Source: Frankiaceae bacterium (GTDB lineage: Bacteria; Actinomycetota; Actinomycetes; JAVEEJ01). From it: a stretch of 12,048 nt of DNA. How positions within the stretch are numbered: the first letter of the stretch is position 1; the number at the start of each line of letters is the position of its first letter. Under the pieces are notes generated by a model. The model was not told the origin of the DNA and did no database searches. It saw only the letters and a list, made by a program, of their open reading frames with translations. Shown here piece after piece: positions 1-5,806 of this stretch. Made by a program: the position numbers and the translations under genes. The DNA lies in the NCBI GenBank assembly GCA_030840515.1, contig JAVEEJ010000306.1, positions 1 through 12,048 on the forward strand. Direction: 5' to 3'.

Positions 1-33
1 CCCCCCCCCGACTCGACCGGAAGGATCCAGCAG

Positions 34-639
34 CTACTTGAGGGTCGGGATGTTCGCGTAGGAGTTGCCGCTGAACGAGTAGGCGTCGAAGCCGAAGTTG
101 GCGCCGTGCTGGGCCACCGAGAACGTCACCTTCGCGAAGGTCTGGCCCTTCGCCGCGGCCGGGACCGCGAAGGAGAACGGGATGTTGACGTGGTCCAGGT
201 CAGCCGGGGTCCCGGTGACGGTGCCGGTGTAGTCGCCGAAGGAGATGGTCTTGCCGGCCTTGGTCTTCGCGCTGAGCGAGATGTCGACGGTGACCTGACC
301 GGCGCCGCCGGCGCCGAACCACGAGCCCACCGCGTAGACCCCGGTGACCTTCTTGCTGGCGTCGATCTTGAACGGCTTGAAGGTCTTCTTCGTGGCGAAG
401 TCGAGAGCGGTAGCGCCGATCGCCTCCTCCAGCGGGATGCCGCCGGCGATGCCGCAGCCGTCCGCGGAGTCCTTCGACGCCACCATGTCGAGCCAGCTGT
501 CGTCGGCCGGGCAGTTGCTGGCGTGGAAGTAGACCTTGGTCGTGGTGGCGGTCGCGGCGTCGGCGTGCCCGATGACGGCGACGCTTCCGATCACGGCGAT
601 GCCGGTCAGAGCGCGGAAGGCGCGGGCGGCGAGGGACAT
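34..639 (-). CDS. Exported protein of unknown function, 201 aa
   Basis: The product has a Sec-type signal peptide: a short basic start (MSLAARAFRA), a hydrophobic core at about residues 10-25 and a likely cleavage site after ADA near residue 28. The mature part of about 170 aa is rich in Thr, Ala, Gly, Lys and Phe with alternating hydrophobic residues, which suggests an all-beta secreted domain. It has two cysteines, in SNCPADD and DGCGIAG, that could form a disulphide. No catalytic motif, membrane anchor or sorting signal is visible. The ATG is supported by AAGGAG (minus strand 650-645) five bases upstream. Its neighbour on the right, an acyl-CoA dehydrogenase gene, is divergent and unrelated in function. 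I do not recognise the family. Export is well supported and function is open. Confidence 0.85.
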   Translation of the reverse strand: MSLAARAFRALTGIAVIGSVAVIGHADAATATTTKVYFHASNCPADDSWLDMVASKDSADGCGIAGGIPLEEAIGATALDFATKKTFKPFKIDASKKVTGVYAVGSWFGAGGAGQVTVDISLSAKTKAGKTISFGDYTGTVTGTPADLDHVNIPFSFAVPAAAKGQTFAKVTFSVAQHGANFGFDAYSFSGNSYANIPTLK

Positions 640-644
640 CGGGG

Positions 645-650
645 CTCCTT
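645..650 (-). promoter_or_regulatory. Ribosome binding site for the 201-aa exported protein
   Basis: AAGGAG on the minus strand lies 5 bases before the ATG at 639-637. It supports that start, and the signal peptide begins directly at this Met. Confidence 0.6.
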
Positions 651-838
651 GGCTGAGGGGTTGGGCAATCGAGACAGCGGGTTAGGTCCTGTGACTCACT
701 GGTTCTGGGTCGGTCGCTCAGACCCTGCAACGAGGCACGCATCGGCCCGGATACGGCGGTGCGGCGAGGTCTCGCCGTACTCGTGACACGAATGGGTGCA
801 AGTCCGGCAAAGCCCGGCGTGGGGCTTGCGTTTGACCG

Positions 839-868
839 GTTACTTGCGGGTAACATGGAGTTGTTACC
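839..868 (+). promoter_or_regulatory. Candidate operator: GTTAC-N6-GTAAC palindrome plus a third half site
   Basis: GTTAC (839-843) and GTAAC (850-854) form an inverted repeat. A further GTTACC (863-868) pairs with GGTAAC (849-854) across an 8-base spacer, so three half sites lie within 30 bases. The site is 55-84 bases before the fadE5-like ATG. The spacing and symmetry fit a TetR- or GntR-type repressor site, as is common for actinobacterial fatty-acid degradation genes, but the regulator is not in the window. Assignment as an operator is inference from symmetry and position. A related sequence occurs at 3011-3025. Confidence 0.45.
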
Positions 869-908
869 GACGAGTAGCCCCCGGTGGGCACCCGATCGAC
901 GCGAGGGC

Positions 909-914
909 GAGGAG
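909..914 (+). promoter_or_regulatory. Ribosome binding site deciding the fadE5-like start
   Basis: GAGGAG lies 8 bases before the ATG at 923. An in-frame ATG at 884 would add 13 residues (MGTRSTRGRGARD) that do not look like the family N-terminus and would place this site inside the coding region. The 923 start is therefore preferred. Confidence 0.7.
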
Positions 915-922
915 CACGGGAC

Positions 923-2761
923 ATGGGTCACTACAAGAGCAACCTGCGCGACATCGAGTTCAACCTCTTCGAGGTGCTCGGCCGCGACAAGATCCTCGGC
1001 ACCGGGCCCTACTCCGACCTCGACGTGGACACCGTGAAGTCGATCCTGTCCGAGATCAGGACGCTTGCCGAAGGCCCGCTCGCCGAGTCCTTCACCGACT
1101 CGGACCGCAATCCGCCGGTCTACGACCCGGAGAGCAAGAGCGTGACGCTGCCGGAGTCGTTCAAGAAGTCCTACAAGGCGCTCACCGACGCCGGCTGGGA
1201 CCGCCTCCCGCTCCAGGCCGAGCTCGATGGGCCGGGGCTGCCTTCCTCGATCATCTGGGCAGCCGACGAGATGATCCTCGGCGCCAACCCCGCGATCCAC
1301 ATGTACGCCGCGGGTCCCGCCTTCGCGCAGGTGCTTCACCGGCTTGGCACACCGGAACAGCAGGAGTTCGCCAAGCTGATGGTGGATCGGCAGTGGGGCG
1401 CCACGATGGTCCTCACCGAGCCCGACGCCGGCTCCGACGTCGGGGCAGGTCGCACCAAGGCGATACAGCAGCCCGACGGCACCTGGCACATCGAGGGCGT
1501 CAAGCGCTTCATCACCAGCGCGGAATGGGACATCCCCGAGAACATCGTCCACCTGGTGCTGGCCCGACCCGAGGGGGTGCCGGGTGCCGGCGGGCCCGGC
1601 ACGAAGGGCCTTTCCCTGTTCATCGTCACCAAGTTCCTCGTCAACGAGGACGGCTCGCTGGGCGAGCGCAACGGCGTCTACGTCACAAACGTCGAGAAGA
1701 AGATGGGGCTCAAGGTCTCCACGACCTGCGAACTCACCTTCGGCGACGGAGCCCCTGCCGTCGGAACGCTCGTCGGTGAGGTGCATGACGGCATCGCGCA
1801 GATGTTCCAGGTCATCGAGTACGCCCGCATGATGGTCGGGACGAAAGCGATCGCCACGCTCTCCACCGGCTACCTCAACGCGCTCGACTACGCCAAAACC
1901 CGTGTCCAGGGCGCAGATCTGACCCAGATGACCGACAAGACCGCGCCCCGGGTCCCGATCATGCGACACCCGGATGTGCGCCGCTCGCTCATGCTGCAGA
2001 AGGCCTACGCCGAGGGCATGCGCGCGCTCGTGCTCTACACGGCGACCTACCAGGACGACGCCGAGATCGCTGCGGCCAGCGGGGAGCCGAACGACCTGGC
2101 GGCCCGGGTGAACGACCTGCTGCTGCCCATCGTCAAGGGCGTCGGCTCGGAGCGGTCTTACGAGCTGCTCGGCTCGCAGTCGCTGCAGACCTTCGGAGGG
2201 TCCGGCTTCCTGCAGGACTACCCGATCGAGCAGTACATCCGCGACTCCAAGATCGACACCCTCTACGAGGGCACCACGGCGATCCAGGGGATGGACTTCT
2301 TCTTCCGCAAGATCGTGCGGGACAAGGGCCAGGCGCTCGCGAAGGTGGCCGGTGACATCCAGGACTTCGTCAAGGGTGATGCCGGCAACGGCCAGCTCAA
2401 GACGGAGCGCGAGCTGCTGGGCGCCGCACTGGAGAACGTCCAGGGAATCATCGCGACGATGGTCGGTCACCTGACCAGCGCGCAGGAGGACGTCGCCAAC
2501 ATCTACAAGGTGGGGCTGAACACCACGCGGCTGCTGCTCACCACGGGCGACCTCATCATCGGCTGGCTGCTGCTGCGGCAGGCCGAGGTGGCGCTCGCGG
2601 CGCTCGGCGGTGACCCGGGCCGGGATCGTGCCTTCTACGAGGGCAAGGTGGCGGCCGCCAGGTTCTTCGCCCAGTCCCGGCTGCCGCTCATCGCCGCGGA
2701 GAAGGCCGTCGCCGACAGCACGACCCTCGAGCTCATGGACCTCGACGAGAAGGCGTTCTAG
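923..2761 (+). CDS. fadE5: FadE5-type acyl-CoA dehydrogenase, 612 aa
   Basis: This is an FAD-dependent acyl-CoA dehydrogenase that catalyses the first step of beta-oxidation, making trans-2-enoyl-CoA in the cytoplasm. From the start at 923 it is 612 aa, matching the long ACAD subclass with an extra C-terminal domain, as in mycobacterial FadE5 (about 611 aa). The N-terminus MGHYKSNLRDIEFNLFEVLG is typical of that subclass. TEPDAGSDVG (from residue 165) is the FAD/substrate segment. DSKIDTLYEGTTAIQG carries the expected catalytic base at Glu449. GSGFLQDYPIEQYIRD (just before it) is the conserved helix of the C-terminal ACAD domain, and the last 150 residues form the additional helical domain. 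No electron-transfer flavoprotein gene is adjacent. A palindromic candidate operator lies upstream, and a small exported peptide gene follows 37 bases after the stop. The family call is firm. The symbol reflects resemblance to FadE5, and chain-length preference cannot be read from sequence. Confidence 0.95.
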   Translation: MGHYKSNLRDIEFNLFEVLGRDKILGTGPYSDLDVDTVKSILSEIRTLAEGPLAESFTDSDRNPPVYDPESKSVTLPESFKKSYKALTDAGWDRLPLQAELDGPGLPSSIIWAADEMILGANPAIHMYAAGPAFAQVLHRLGTPEQQEFAKLMVDRQWGATMVLTEPDAGSDVGAGRTKAIQQPDGTWHIEGVKRFITSAEWDIPENIVHLVLARPEGVPGAGGPGTKGLSLFIVTKFLVNEDGSLGERNGVYVTNVEKKMGLKVSTTCELTFGDGAPAVGTLVGEVHDGIAQMFQVIEYARMMVGTKAIATLSTGYLNALDYAKTRVQGADLTQMTDKTAPRVPIMRHPDVRRSLMLQKAYAEGMRALVLYTATYQDDAEIAAASGEPNDLAARVNDLLLPIVKGVGSERSYELLGSQSLQTFGGSGFLQDYPIEQYIRDSKIDTLYEGTTAIQGMDFFFRKIVRDKGQALAKVAGDIQDFVKGDAGNGQLKTERELLGAALENVQGIIATMVGHLTSAQEDVANIYKVGLNTTRLLLTTGDLIIGWLLLRQAEVALAALGGDPGRDRAFYEGKVAAARFFAQSRLPLIAAEKAVADSTTLELMDLDEKAF

Positions 2762-2785
2762 GCTGCCGCGCTCACGTACCTCCAC

Positions 2786-2792
2786 GGAGGGG
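2786..2792 (+). promoter_or_regulatory. Ribosome binding site of the 56-aa exported peptide
   Basis: GGAGGGG lies 6 bases before ATG 2799. It picks this start over an upstream in-frame ATG at 2610, which lies inside the fadE5-like gene in another frame. Confidence 0.6.
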
Positions 2793-2798
2793 ACACAG

Positions 2799-2969
2799 AT
2801 GCGCAAGACGATCCTGGCGGCGTTGGGGTTTGCCCTCCTCGGAGCGCTGGCAACTGCTCCGGCGGCCTCGGCAGACACGCGTCACTGCTACACGCTCGGC
2901 GTGCCGGGTCAGGACCACTACGAGTACTGCACGTACCTGCCCGTGGATCCTGACGACATCCTGCGCTGA
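2799..2969 (+). CDS. Small exported Cys-containing peptide, 56 aa
   Basis: The product has a clear signal peptide: MRKT, a hydrophobic core (ILAALGFALLGALATAP) and a cleavage site after ASA at residue 25. The mature peptide is only about 31 residues. It is rich in Tyr, Asp and His and has two cysteines (residues 30 and 44) 14 apart, which could form one disulphide. A strong ribosome binding site (2786-2792) supports the start. It begins 37 bases after the fadE5-like stop with no terminator between, so cotranscription is possible, though a functional link to beta-oxidation is not obvious. I do not recognise a family. The signal peptide together with the strong Shine-Dalgarno makes it a likely real gene despite its size. 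Confidence 0.7.
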   Translation: MRKTILAALGFALLGALATAPAASADTRHCYTLGVPGQDHYEYCTYLPVDPDDILR

Positions 2970-3010
2970 GCACCCCGGGCGCACTGGCGTCCCGACGGGT
3001 GTGACAACCC

Positions 3011-3025
3011 TTGCCTGCGGGTAAC
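3011..3025 (+). promoter_or_regulatory. Second copy of the GTAAC-type motif upstream of the DUF6458 gene
   Basis: TTGCCTGCGGGTAAC matches TTACTTGCGGGTAAC at 840-854 in 13 of 15 positions but lacks the left half site, so it is not palindromic. It is 56 bases before the DUF6458 ATG. It may be a weak site for the same regulator as upstream of the fadE5-like gene, or a chance match. Confidence 0.25.
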
Positions 3026-3063
3026 TCCCCGGACACGCAGGGCCACCCCACGGCCCGCCTGAC

Positions 3064-3072
3064 AAGGAGGGG
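3064..3072 (+). promoter_or_regulatory. Strong ribosome binding site of the DUF6458 gene
   Basis: AAGGAGGGG, close to a perfect anti-SD match, lies 8 bases before ATG 3081 and fixes the start. Confidence 0.7.
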
Positions 3073-3080
3073 TCATCCCT

Positions 3081-3293
3081 ATGGGTATCGGCGTCAGCAT
3101 CTTCCTCATCGCCGTCGGCGCGATCCTCACGTTCGCCGTCAACGCCACGGTGTCCGGTGTGGACATCAACGTGATCGGGGTCATCCTCATGATCGCCGGT
3201 GTGCTCGGTCTGCTCGCGGCCATGCTCATCTGGGGCCCGCGCAACCGCGGCGCCGACGTCGTCGAGGAGCGAGTCGTCCGCGACCGCTACTGA
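3081..3293 (+). CDS. DUF6458-family small membrane protein, 70 aa
   Basis: The product has two hydrophobic segments, about residues 3-22 and 30-51, joined by a short loop (NATVSGVDIN). A polar, charged C-terminal tail follows (GPRNRGADVVEERVVRDRY), probably cytoplasmic. The start MGIGVSIFLIAVGAILTFAV and the DINVIGVILMIAGVLGLL second span are the hallmark of a small actinobacterial family of unknown function (DUF6458). Full length is about 70 aa, so it is intact. It has its own strong ribosome binding site and is followed by a hairpin terminator at 3313-3344, so it ends a transcript. No function is known for the family. Confidence 0.9.
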   Translation: MGIGVSIFLIAVGAILTFAVNATVSGVDINVIGVILMIAGVLGLLAAMLIWGPRNRGADVVEERVVRDRY

Positions 3294-3312
3294 TCGCAAG
3301 CCAGCACTACCG

Positions 3313-3344
3313 AGAAGGGCCGGTCCGCACGCACCGGCCCTTCT
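3313..3344. terminator. Hairpin terminator after the DUF6458 gene
   Basis: A perfect 12-bp inverted repeat (AGAAGGGCCGGT / ACCGGCCCTTCT) encloses an 8-base loop, 19 bases after the stop codon at 3293. The right arm runs into TTCTTC rather than a true U-tract, as is usual in high-GC actinobacteria. The stem is symmetric, so it could work on both strands. Confidence 0.8.
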
Positions 3345-3366
3345 TCGTGCGCGCCGCGCGTCGTCG

Positions 3367-3417
3367 TGTGCGCCGCGGCTTCATGTGCGCCGCGGCTTGG
3401 TGTGCGCTCCGCGTTTG
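3367..3417. repeat. Three 17-nt tandem repeats
   Basis: Units start at 3367, 3384 and 3401. The first two share 15 of 17 bases (TGTGCGCCGCGGCTT core) and the third is more diverged. A further degenerate unit may precede at about 3350. The array is not within a recognised gene and lies just after the terminator at 3313-3344. It is too short and too degenerate to be a CRISPR. Confidence 0.55.
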
Positions 3418-3479
3418 CCGTGCGCTGGATCACCTCCGCGAGGCGTTCCACCCCGTGAGGGACGGGTACCTGGCCGGGC

Positions 3480-3581
3480 ATGTTTCTCTTCTTCAGCAAC
3501 CGTCTCGGCTGCCTTGGGTCTCTCGCCGTGTCAGCAGTGGTCACCGTGATCCTGCTGGCGCTGTTGGGCGTCTTCCGCTAG
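3480..3581 (+). CDS. Single-span membrane micro-protein, 33 aa
   Basis: An ATG-TAG frame encodes a 33-aa product starting MFLFFSNRLGCLGS and followed by an uninterrupted hydrophobic segment at about residues 14-31, ending in Arg. The pattern of FFSNRLGCLGS plus one hydrophobic span resembles tiny hypothetical proteins I recall from other actinobacteria, which is why it is listed. The Shine-Dalgarno support is poor: a GTGAGGGACGGG stretch ends 14 bases before the ATG. The codons use G or C in the third position throughout most of the frame. A 9-bp inverted repeat lies 28 bases downstream and could terminate it. It is probably a real membrane micro-protein, but homologue conservation has to decide. 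Confidence 0.5.
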   Translation: MFLFFSNRLGCLGSLAVSAVVTVILLALLGVFR

Positions 3582-3609
3582 CCGCAGCCGGCCCAAATTG
3601 CACGCGACG

Positions 3610-3650
3610 TTGATGCAGCCGGGGAGCGTCTGAGCGAGCGCCTGCATCAA
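3610..3650. repeat. Inverted repeat TTGATGCAG / CTGCATCAA
   Basis: Perfect 9-bp arms at 3610-3618 and 3642-3650 are separated by 23 bases that contain further GC-rich self-complementarity (GCG...CGC). It lies 28 bases after the micro-ORF stop, so it may be its terminator. The loop is long and no U-tract follows, so a binding site or a relic of another element is possible. Confidence 0.4.
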
Positions 3651-3722
3651 GATCCACCCGGGGGTCCGCCCGCAACGGTGAGCCTCCTGGTGGTTCCCGG
3701 AGCGTGCCGGAGTCTCACTGTC

Positions 3723-3792
3723 GCCGGCACTCGGGTGTCGGCACTCCGGTGCCGGCACTCCGGCGCCGAAACCCAGCCGCCGGCACTCTGCG
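3723..3792. repeat. Five-unit 14-nt tandem repeat
   Basis: Five consecutive 14-nt units start at 3723, 3737, 3751, 3765 and 3779, with consensus GCCGGCACTCCGGT. Units 1, 2, 3 and 5 keep the GGCACTC core, and unit 4 is diverged. Each unit contains short GC palindromes (GCCGGC), so the array can fold on either strand. It lies in a non-coding stretch just beyond the terminator of the leftward 601-aa propeller gene. 14 is not a multiple of 3, so it does not encode a peptide repeat of fixed frame. Confidence 0.75.
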
Positions 3793-3802
3793 GCGGACAA
3801 GA

Positions 3803-3841
3803 CGACGGCCGGTGCGCCTCCCAGCAGGGCACCGGCCGTCG
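3803..3841 (-). terminator. Hairpin terminator of the PPC-domain propeller gene
   Basis: A perfect 13-bp stem (arms 3803-3815 and 3829-3841, core GACGGCCGGTGC) with a 13-base loop begins 13 bases after the leftward stop codon at 3855-3857. No U-tract follows on the minus strand. Position and stem strength fit an actinobacterial intrinsic terminator. Confidence 0.75.
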
Positions 3842-3854
3842 CGTCCTTGCGGGG

Positions 3855-5660
3855 TTAGCTCGTCGTCGCCTTCACCTGGTAGGCCAGCGACGAGGAGCCG
3901 CTGTAGACGTACACGCCGACGTACCAGTACGCAGCCGCCGGCGAGGTGATGGTCACCGTCTCGGTCGAGCTGCCGGTCTGAGCGGTCCCGTCGTAGAGCG
4001 CCGTGGTCGGACGCGCGCCGTTCCTGACATAGAGGTCCAGGTCAGGGCTGCAACCCAGGACGCCGCAGGACTGCGAGGTGGTCAGGTTGACCGTGAGCTT
4101 GGACTTCCCTGCAGGCACGGACACCTTGTAGTACTGCCAGCTGCCCGAGGTCGCCGCGGACGATCCCGACTTGGCCACACCGTCGGTGAGCGTGGGTGTG
4201 GAGGGGTCAGGGTCAGTCGTGCCGGTCGACGTCGGCGACGGGGTGGCACTGGGTGTCGCAGACGCCGTGGGGCTGGGGGTCGCGCTCGGGGTCGCCGTCG
4301 CGCTCGGTGTGGCCGTCGGGCTCGGTGCCGCCGTGTCGAACGCGGCCAGCAGGCCCTTGCCCACGCTCTGGCGGGCGATCGTCGCGTAGGCCGAGGTGGA
4401 CTGCGCTTCGGTGCCGTTCGCGCCGGCGCAGGCGCCGATGCAGCCGTCGGCGTAGCCGACGACGACCCGGCCGTCCTTGGAGACCGACGCGTCCATGAAG
4501 TCGAGCAGGTTGCGGCAGGCGTTGGAGCCGCCGCCGTCCCAGATGCAGCCGCGCTGAACCGGGTCGTCGCTCGCCTTGACCGTGACCCAGGTCAGGCCGC
4601 CGTCGTAGGAGTAGGAAACGAACAGGTTCCAGACGCCGTGGTAGCCGTTGTCGAAGGGCACGCCGGACCCGGTCTGCGTACCGAGCCAGGCCACGGCGAC
4701 CCGGCCGTTGTCACCGGCAACGGTGGCCTGGAACGTCGAAGCAACGACGGGCGGCGAGACGGTCGCAGCCAGGTCGGTCACGCGGTCCCAGCTCGCGCCG
4801 GCAGACGTCGATCGGCCGACCATGGGGTGGTAGTCGCCGGCCCGGGCCCACGCCTCGTAGAGCGTGTTGTCGGTCGTGGTCGCCACCGAGGGGTCGAAGC
4901 CGCGGCTTGCAGCCGGCTGGCTGGGGATCGTGTACGACGACCACGCCGAGCCGTTGTTGACCGTCTTGAAGCCGCCCACGTTGCCGCAGTTGTTGTTGGG
5001 CACGTACGCCGTGCCGTTGGCGCTCACCTTGACGTGGCCGTGCAGGCTGCCGCAGGCGCCGCTGACGGTGACCGGCGCCCCGAAGGTCAGGCCGCCGTTG
5101 GTCGAGGTCACGCAGGCGTCGATGCCGTTCTGCGCGCAGTAGTAGACGGCCCGCGAGTAGGTCGCCCCGAGCGGTGCCGCGCCCTTCCACGGACCTGAGC
5201 CGATGGTCTCGTGGTCGACCGCACCCGTGCAGGCGTTGCCCATCTGGGTCCAGGAGCCGCCGTCGTTGTCGCTATAGGACAGCGCGCTGCACTCACCGGC
5301 GAGCCCGCCGGCGAAGGTGCGACCCGTGCCCGAGTCGGTCGAGAGGATCGGGTCGATGTTGAACACCGATCCGCTGGGCGTCACGTTGGTCCAGCTCGCA
5401 GTCGCCGGCGTACTCGCATCGTTGAAGACGACCTTGTAGGTGCTGGCGTAGGACTGGTACATGACCGCGCCCGAGCTGCGGTTCACCCCGATCGAGGGCT
5501 CACCAGCGTTGTTCGAGTTGGCCAGCGAGGACGGGGCGGCGTAGGTGGCGAAGGCCGGGGTCCCGCTCAGCGCTGAGGCTGGTGAGAGCAGTGGGACGGC
5601 AGCGGCAGCTGCGACGGCCGCGACGAGTGCAGCAAGCGATCCAAGAGCACGACGAGACAC
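3855..5660 (-). CDS. Secreted Asp-box beta-propeller protein with C-terminal PPC domain, 601 aa
   Basis: A GTG start at 5660 is chosen because AAGGAGG sits 9 bases upstream and the signal peptide (SRRAL, hydrophobic Ala/Val core, cleavage after ASA at residue 30) then begins at once. An ATG at 5705 would add 15 non-signal residues. Residues about 45-440 form a BNR/sialidase-like propeller, with Asp-box-like turns SYSDNDGGSW (128-137), TSTNGGLTF (185-193), RSTSAGASW (283-291) and SYSYDGGLTW (349-358). It opens with GEPSIGVN (53-60). At least eleven cysteines suggest several disulphides. Residues 445-489 are a Pro/Ser/Thr/Ala linker. Residues about 490-601 match the PPC (pre-peptidase C-terminal) beta-sandwich: WQYYKVSVPAG, SPDLDLYVRNG, PT..LYDG, YWYVGVYVYSG. 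PPC domains accompany many secreted enzymes and are often removed on maturation. No FRIP motif or sialidase triad is evident, so binding or an unrecognised hydrolase activity are both possible. The gene is divergent from the 426-aa propeller gene. Confidence 0.9.
   Translation of the reverse strand: MSRRALGSLAALVAAVAAAAAVPLLSPASALSGTPAFATYAAPSSLANSNNAGEPSIGVNRSSGAVMYQSYASTYKVVFNDASTPATASWTNVTPSGSVFNIDPILSTDSGTGRTFAGGLAGECSALSYSDNDGGSWTQMGNACTGAVDHETIGSGPWKGAAPLGATYSRAVYYCAQNGIDACVTSTNGGLTFGAPVTVSGACGSLHGHVKVSANGTAYVPNNNCGNVGGFKTVNNGSAWSSYTIPSQPAASRGFDPSVATTTDNTLYEAWARAGDYHPMVGRSTSAGASWDRVTDLAATVSPPVVASTFQATVAGDNGRVAVAWLGTQTGSGVPFDNGYHGVWNLFVSYSYDGGLTWVTVKASDDPVQRGCIWDGGGSNACRNLLDFMDASVSKDGRVVVGYADGCIGACAGANGTEAQSTSAYATIARQSVGKGLLAAFDTAAPSPTATPSATATPSATPSPTASATPSATPSPTSTGTTDPDPSTPTLTDGVAKSGSSAATSGSWQYYKVSVPAGKSKLTVNLTTSQSCGVLGCSPDLDLYVRNGARPTTALYDGTAQTGSSTETVTITSPAAAYWYVGVYVYSGSSSLAYQVKATTS
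4194..4328 (-). repeat. Low-complexity Pro/Ser/Thr/Ala linker within the PPC-domain protein
   Basis: Residues 445-489 of the 601-aa protein consist of TPSAT/TPSPT-type repeats, and the DNA is a degenerate tandem repeat of about 12-18 nt units. This is a flexible, possibly glycosylated, extracellular spacer between the propeller and PPC domains. Such DNA is prone to length change by slippage. Confidence 0.8.
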
Positions 5661-5669
5661 GGAAGGAGT

Positions 5670-5676
5670 CCTCCTT
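5670..5676 (-). promoter_or_regulatory. Shine-Dalgarno deciding the GTG start, inside a small palindrome
   Basis: AAGGAGG on the minus strand lies 9 bases before the GTG at 5660-5658. AAGGA (5676-5672) and TCCTT (5667-5663) can pair around a GGAC loop, which would mask the ribosome binding site in the mRNA. Confidence 0.55.
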
Positions 5677-5797
5677 GCGGTGGGCCCCCCCACATCTGGA
5701 CACAACGGGCAGAGCAGGAGATCCTCTCGGTCTACCGAAGACTGCAGCGAAAGCAGCAGTAATCGGACGCTGTCGGATCGTGTCTACCCAGCCGCAC

Positions 5798-5803
5798 GGA
5801 GGA
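5798..5803 (+). promoter_or_regulatory. Ribosome binding site of the 426-aa propeller gene
   Basis: GGAGGA lies just before ATG 5807, with 4 bases between GGAGG and the start. It supports that start over an in-frame ATG at 5582, which lies inside the divergent gene. The 146-base gap between the two divergent starts (5661-5806) must hold both promoters; I see no clear -35/-10 pair. Confidence 0.6.
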
Positions 5804-5806
5804 TCC

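Noticed and set aside
1..10. Run of nine Cs at the left edge as a phase-variable tract
   Set aside because: It is cut by the window boundary and lies downstream of a stop codon, so neither its true length nor an effect can be judged.
791..830. Cobalamin-riboswitch-like stretch (GGTGCAAGTCCGG...AGCCCGGCG) upstream of the fadE5-like gene
   Set aside because: The GGTGCAAGTCC similarity is striking, but the CCCGCNACTG core and a B12 box do not follow and no paired P1 stem is visible. A covariance-model search would settle it.
200..2878. Minus-strand open frame of 892 codons across the fadE5-like gene
   Set aside because: It lies opposite a firmly identified gene and its translation is low-complexity, Arg/Asp/Val/Gly-rich with no domain. 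It is a shadow caused by high GC at third positions.
3723..3792. CRISPR array
   Set aside because: The units are 14 nt and contiguous with no spacers, and no cas genes are present.
3531..3800. Transposase or integrase fragment on the minus strand
   Set aside because: The 89-codon frame spans the 14-nt repeat and the inverted repeat, and its translation matches no family I can support.
3678..5198. Plus-strand open frame of 506 codons opposite the PPC-domain propeller gene
   Set aside because: The translation is Arg/Gly/Val-rich low complexity with no signal or domain, while the opposite strand encodes a clear secreted protein with terminator and SD.
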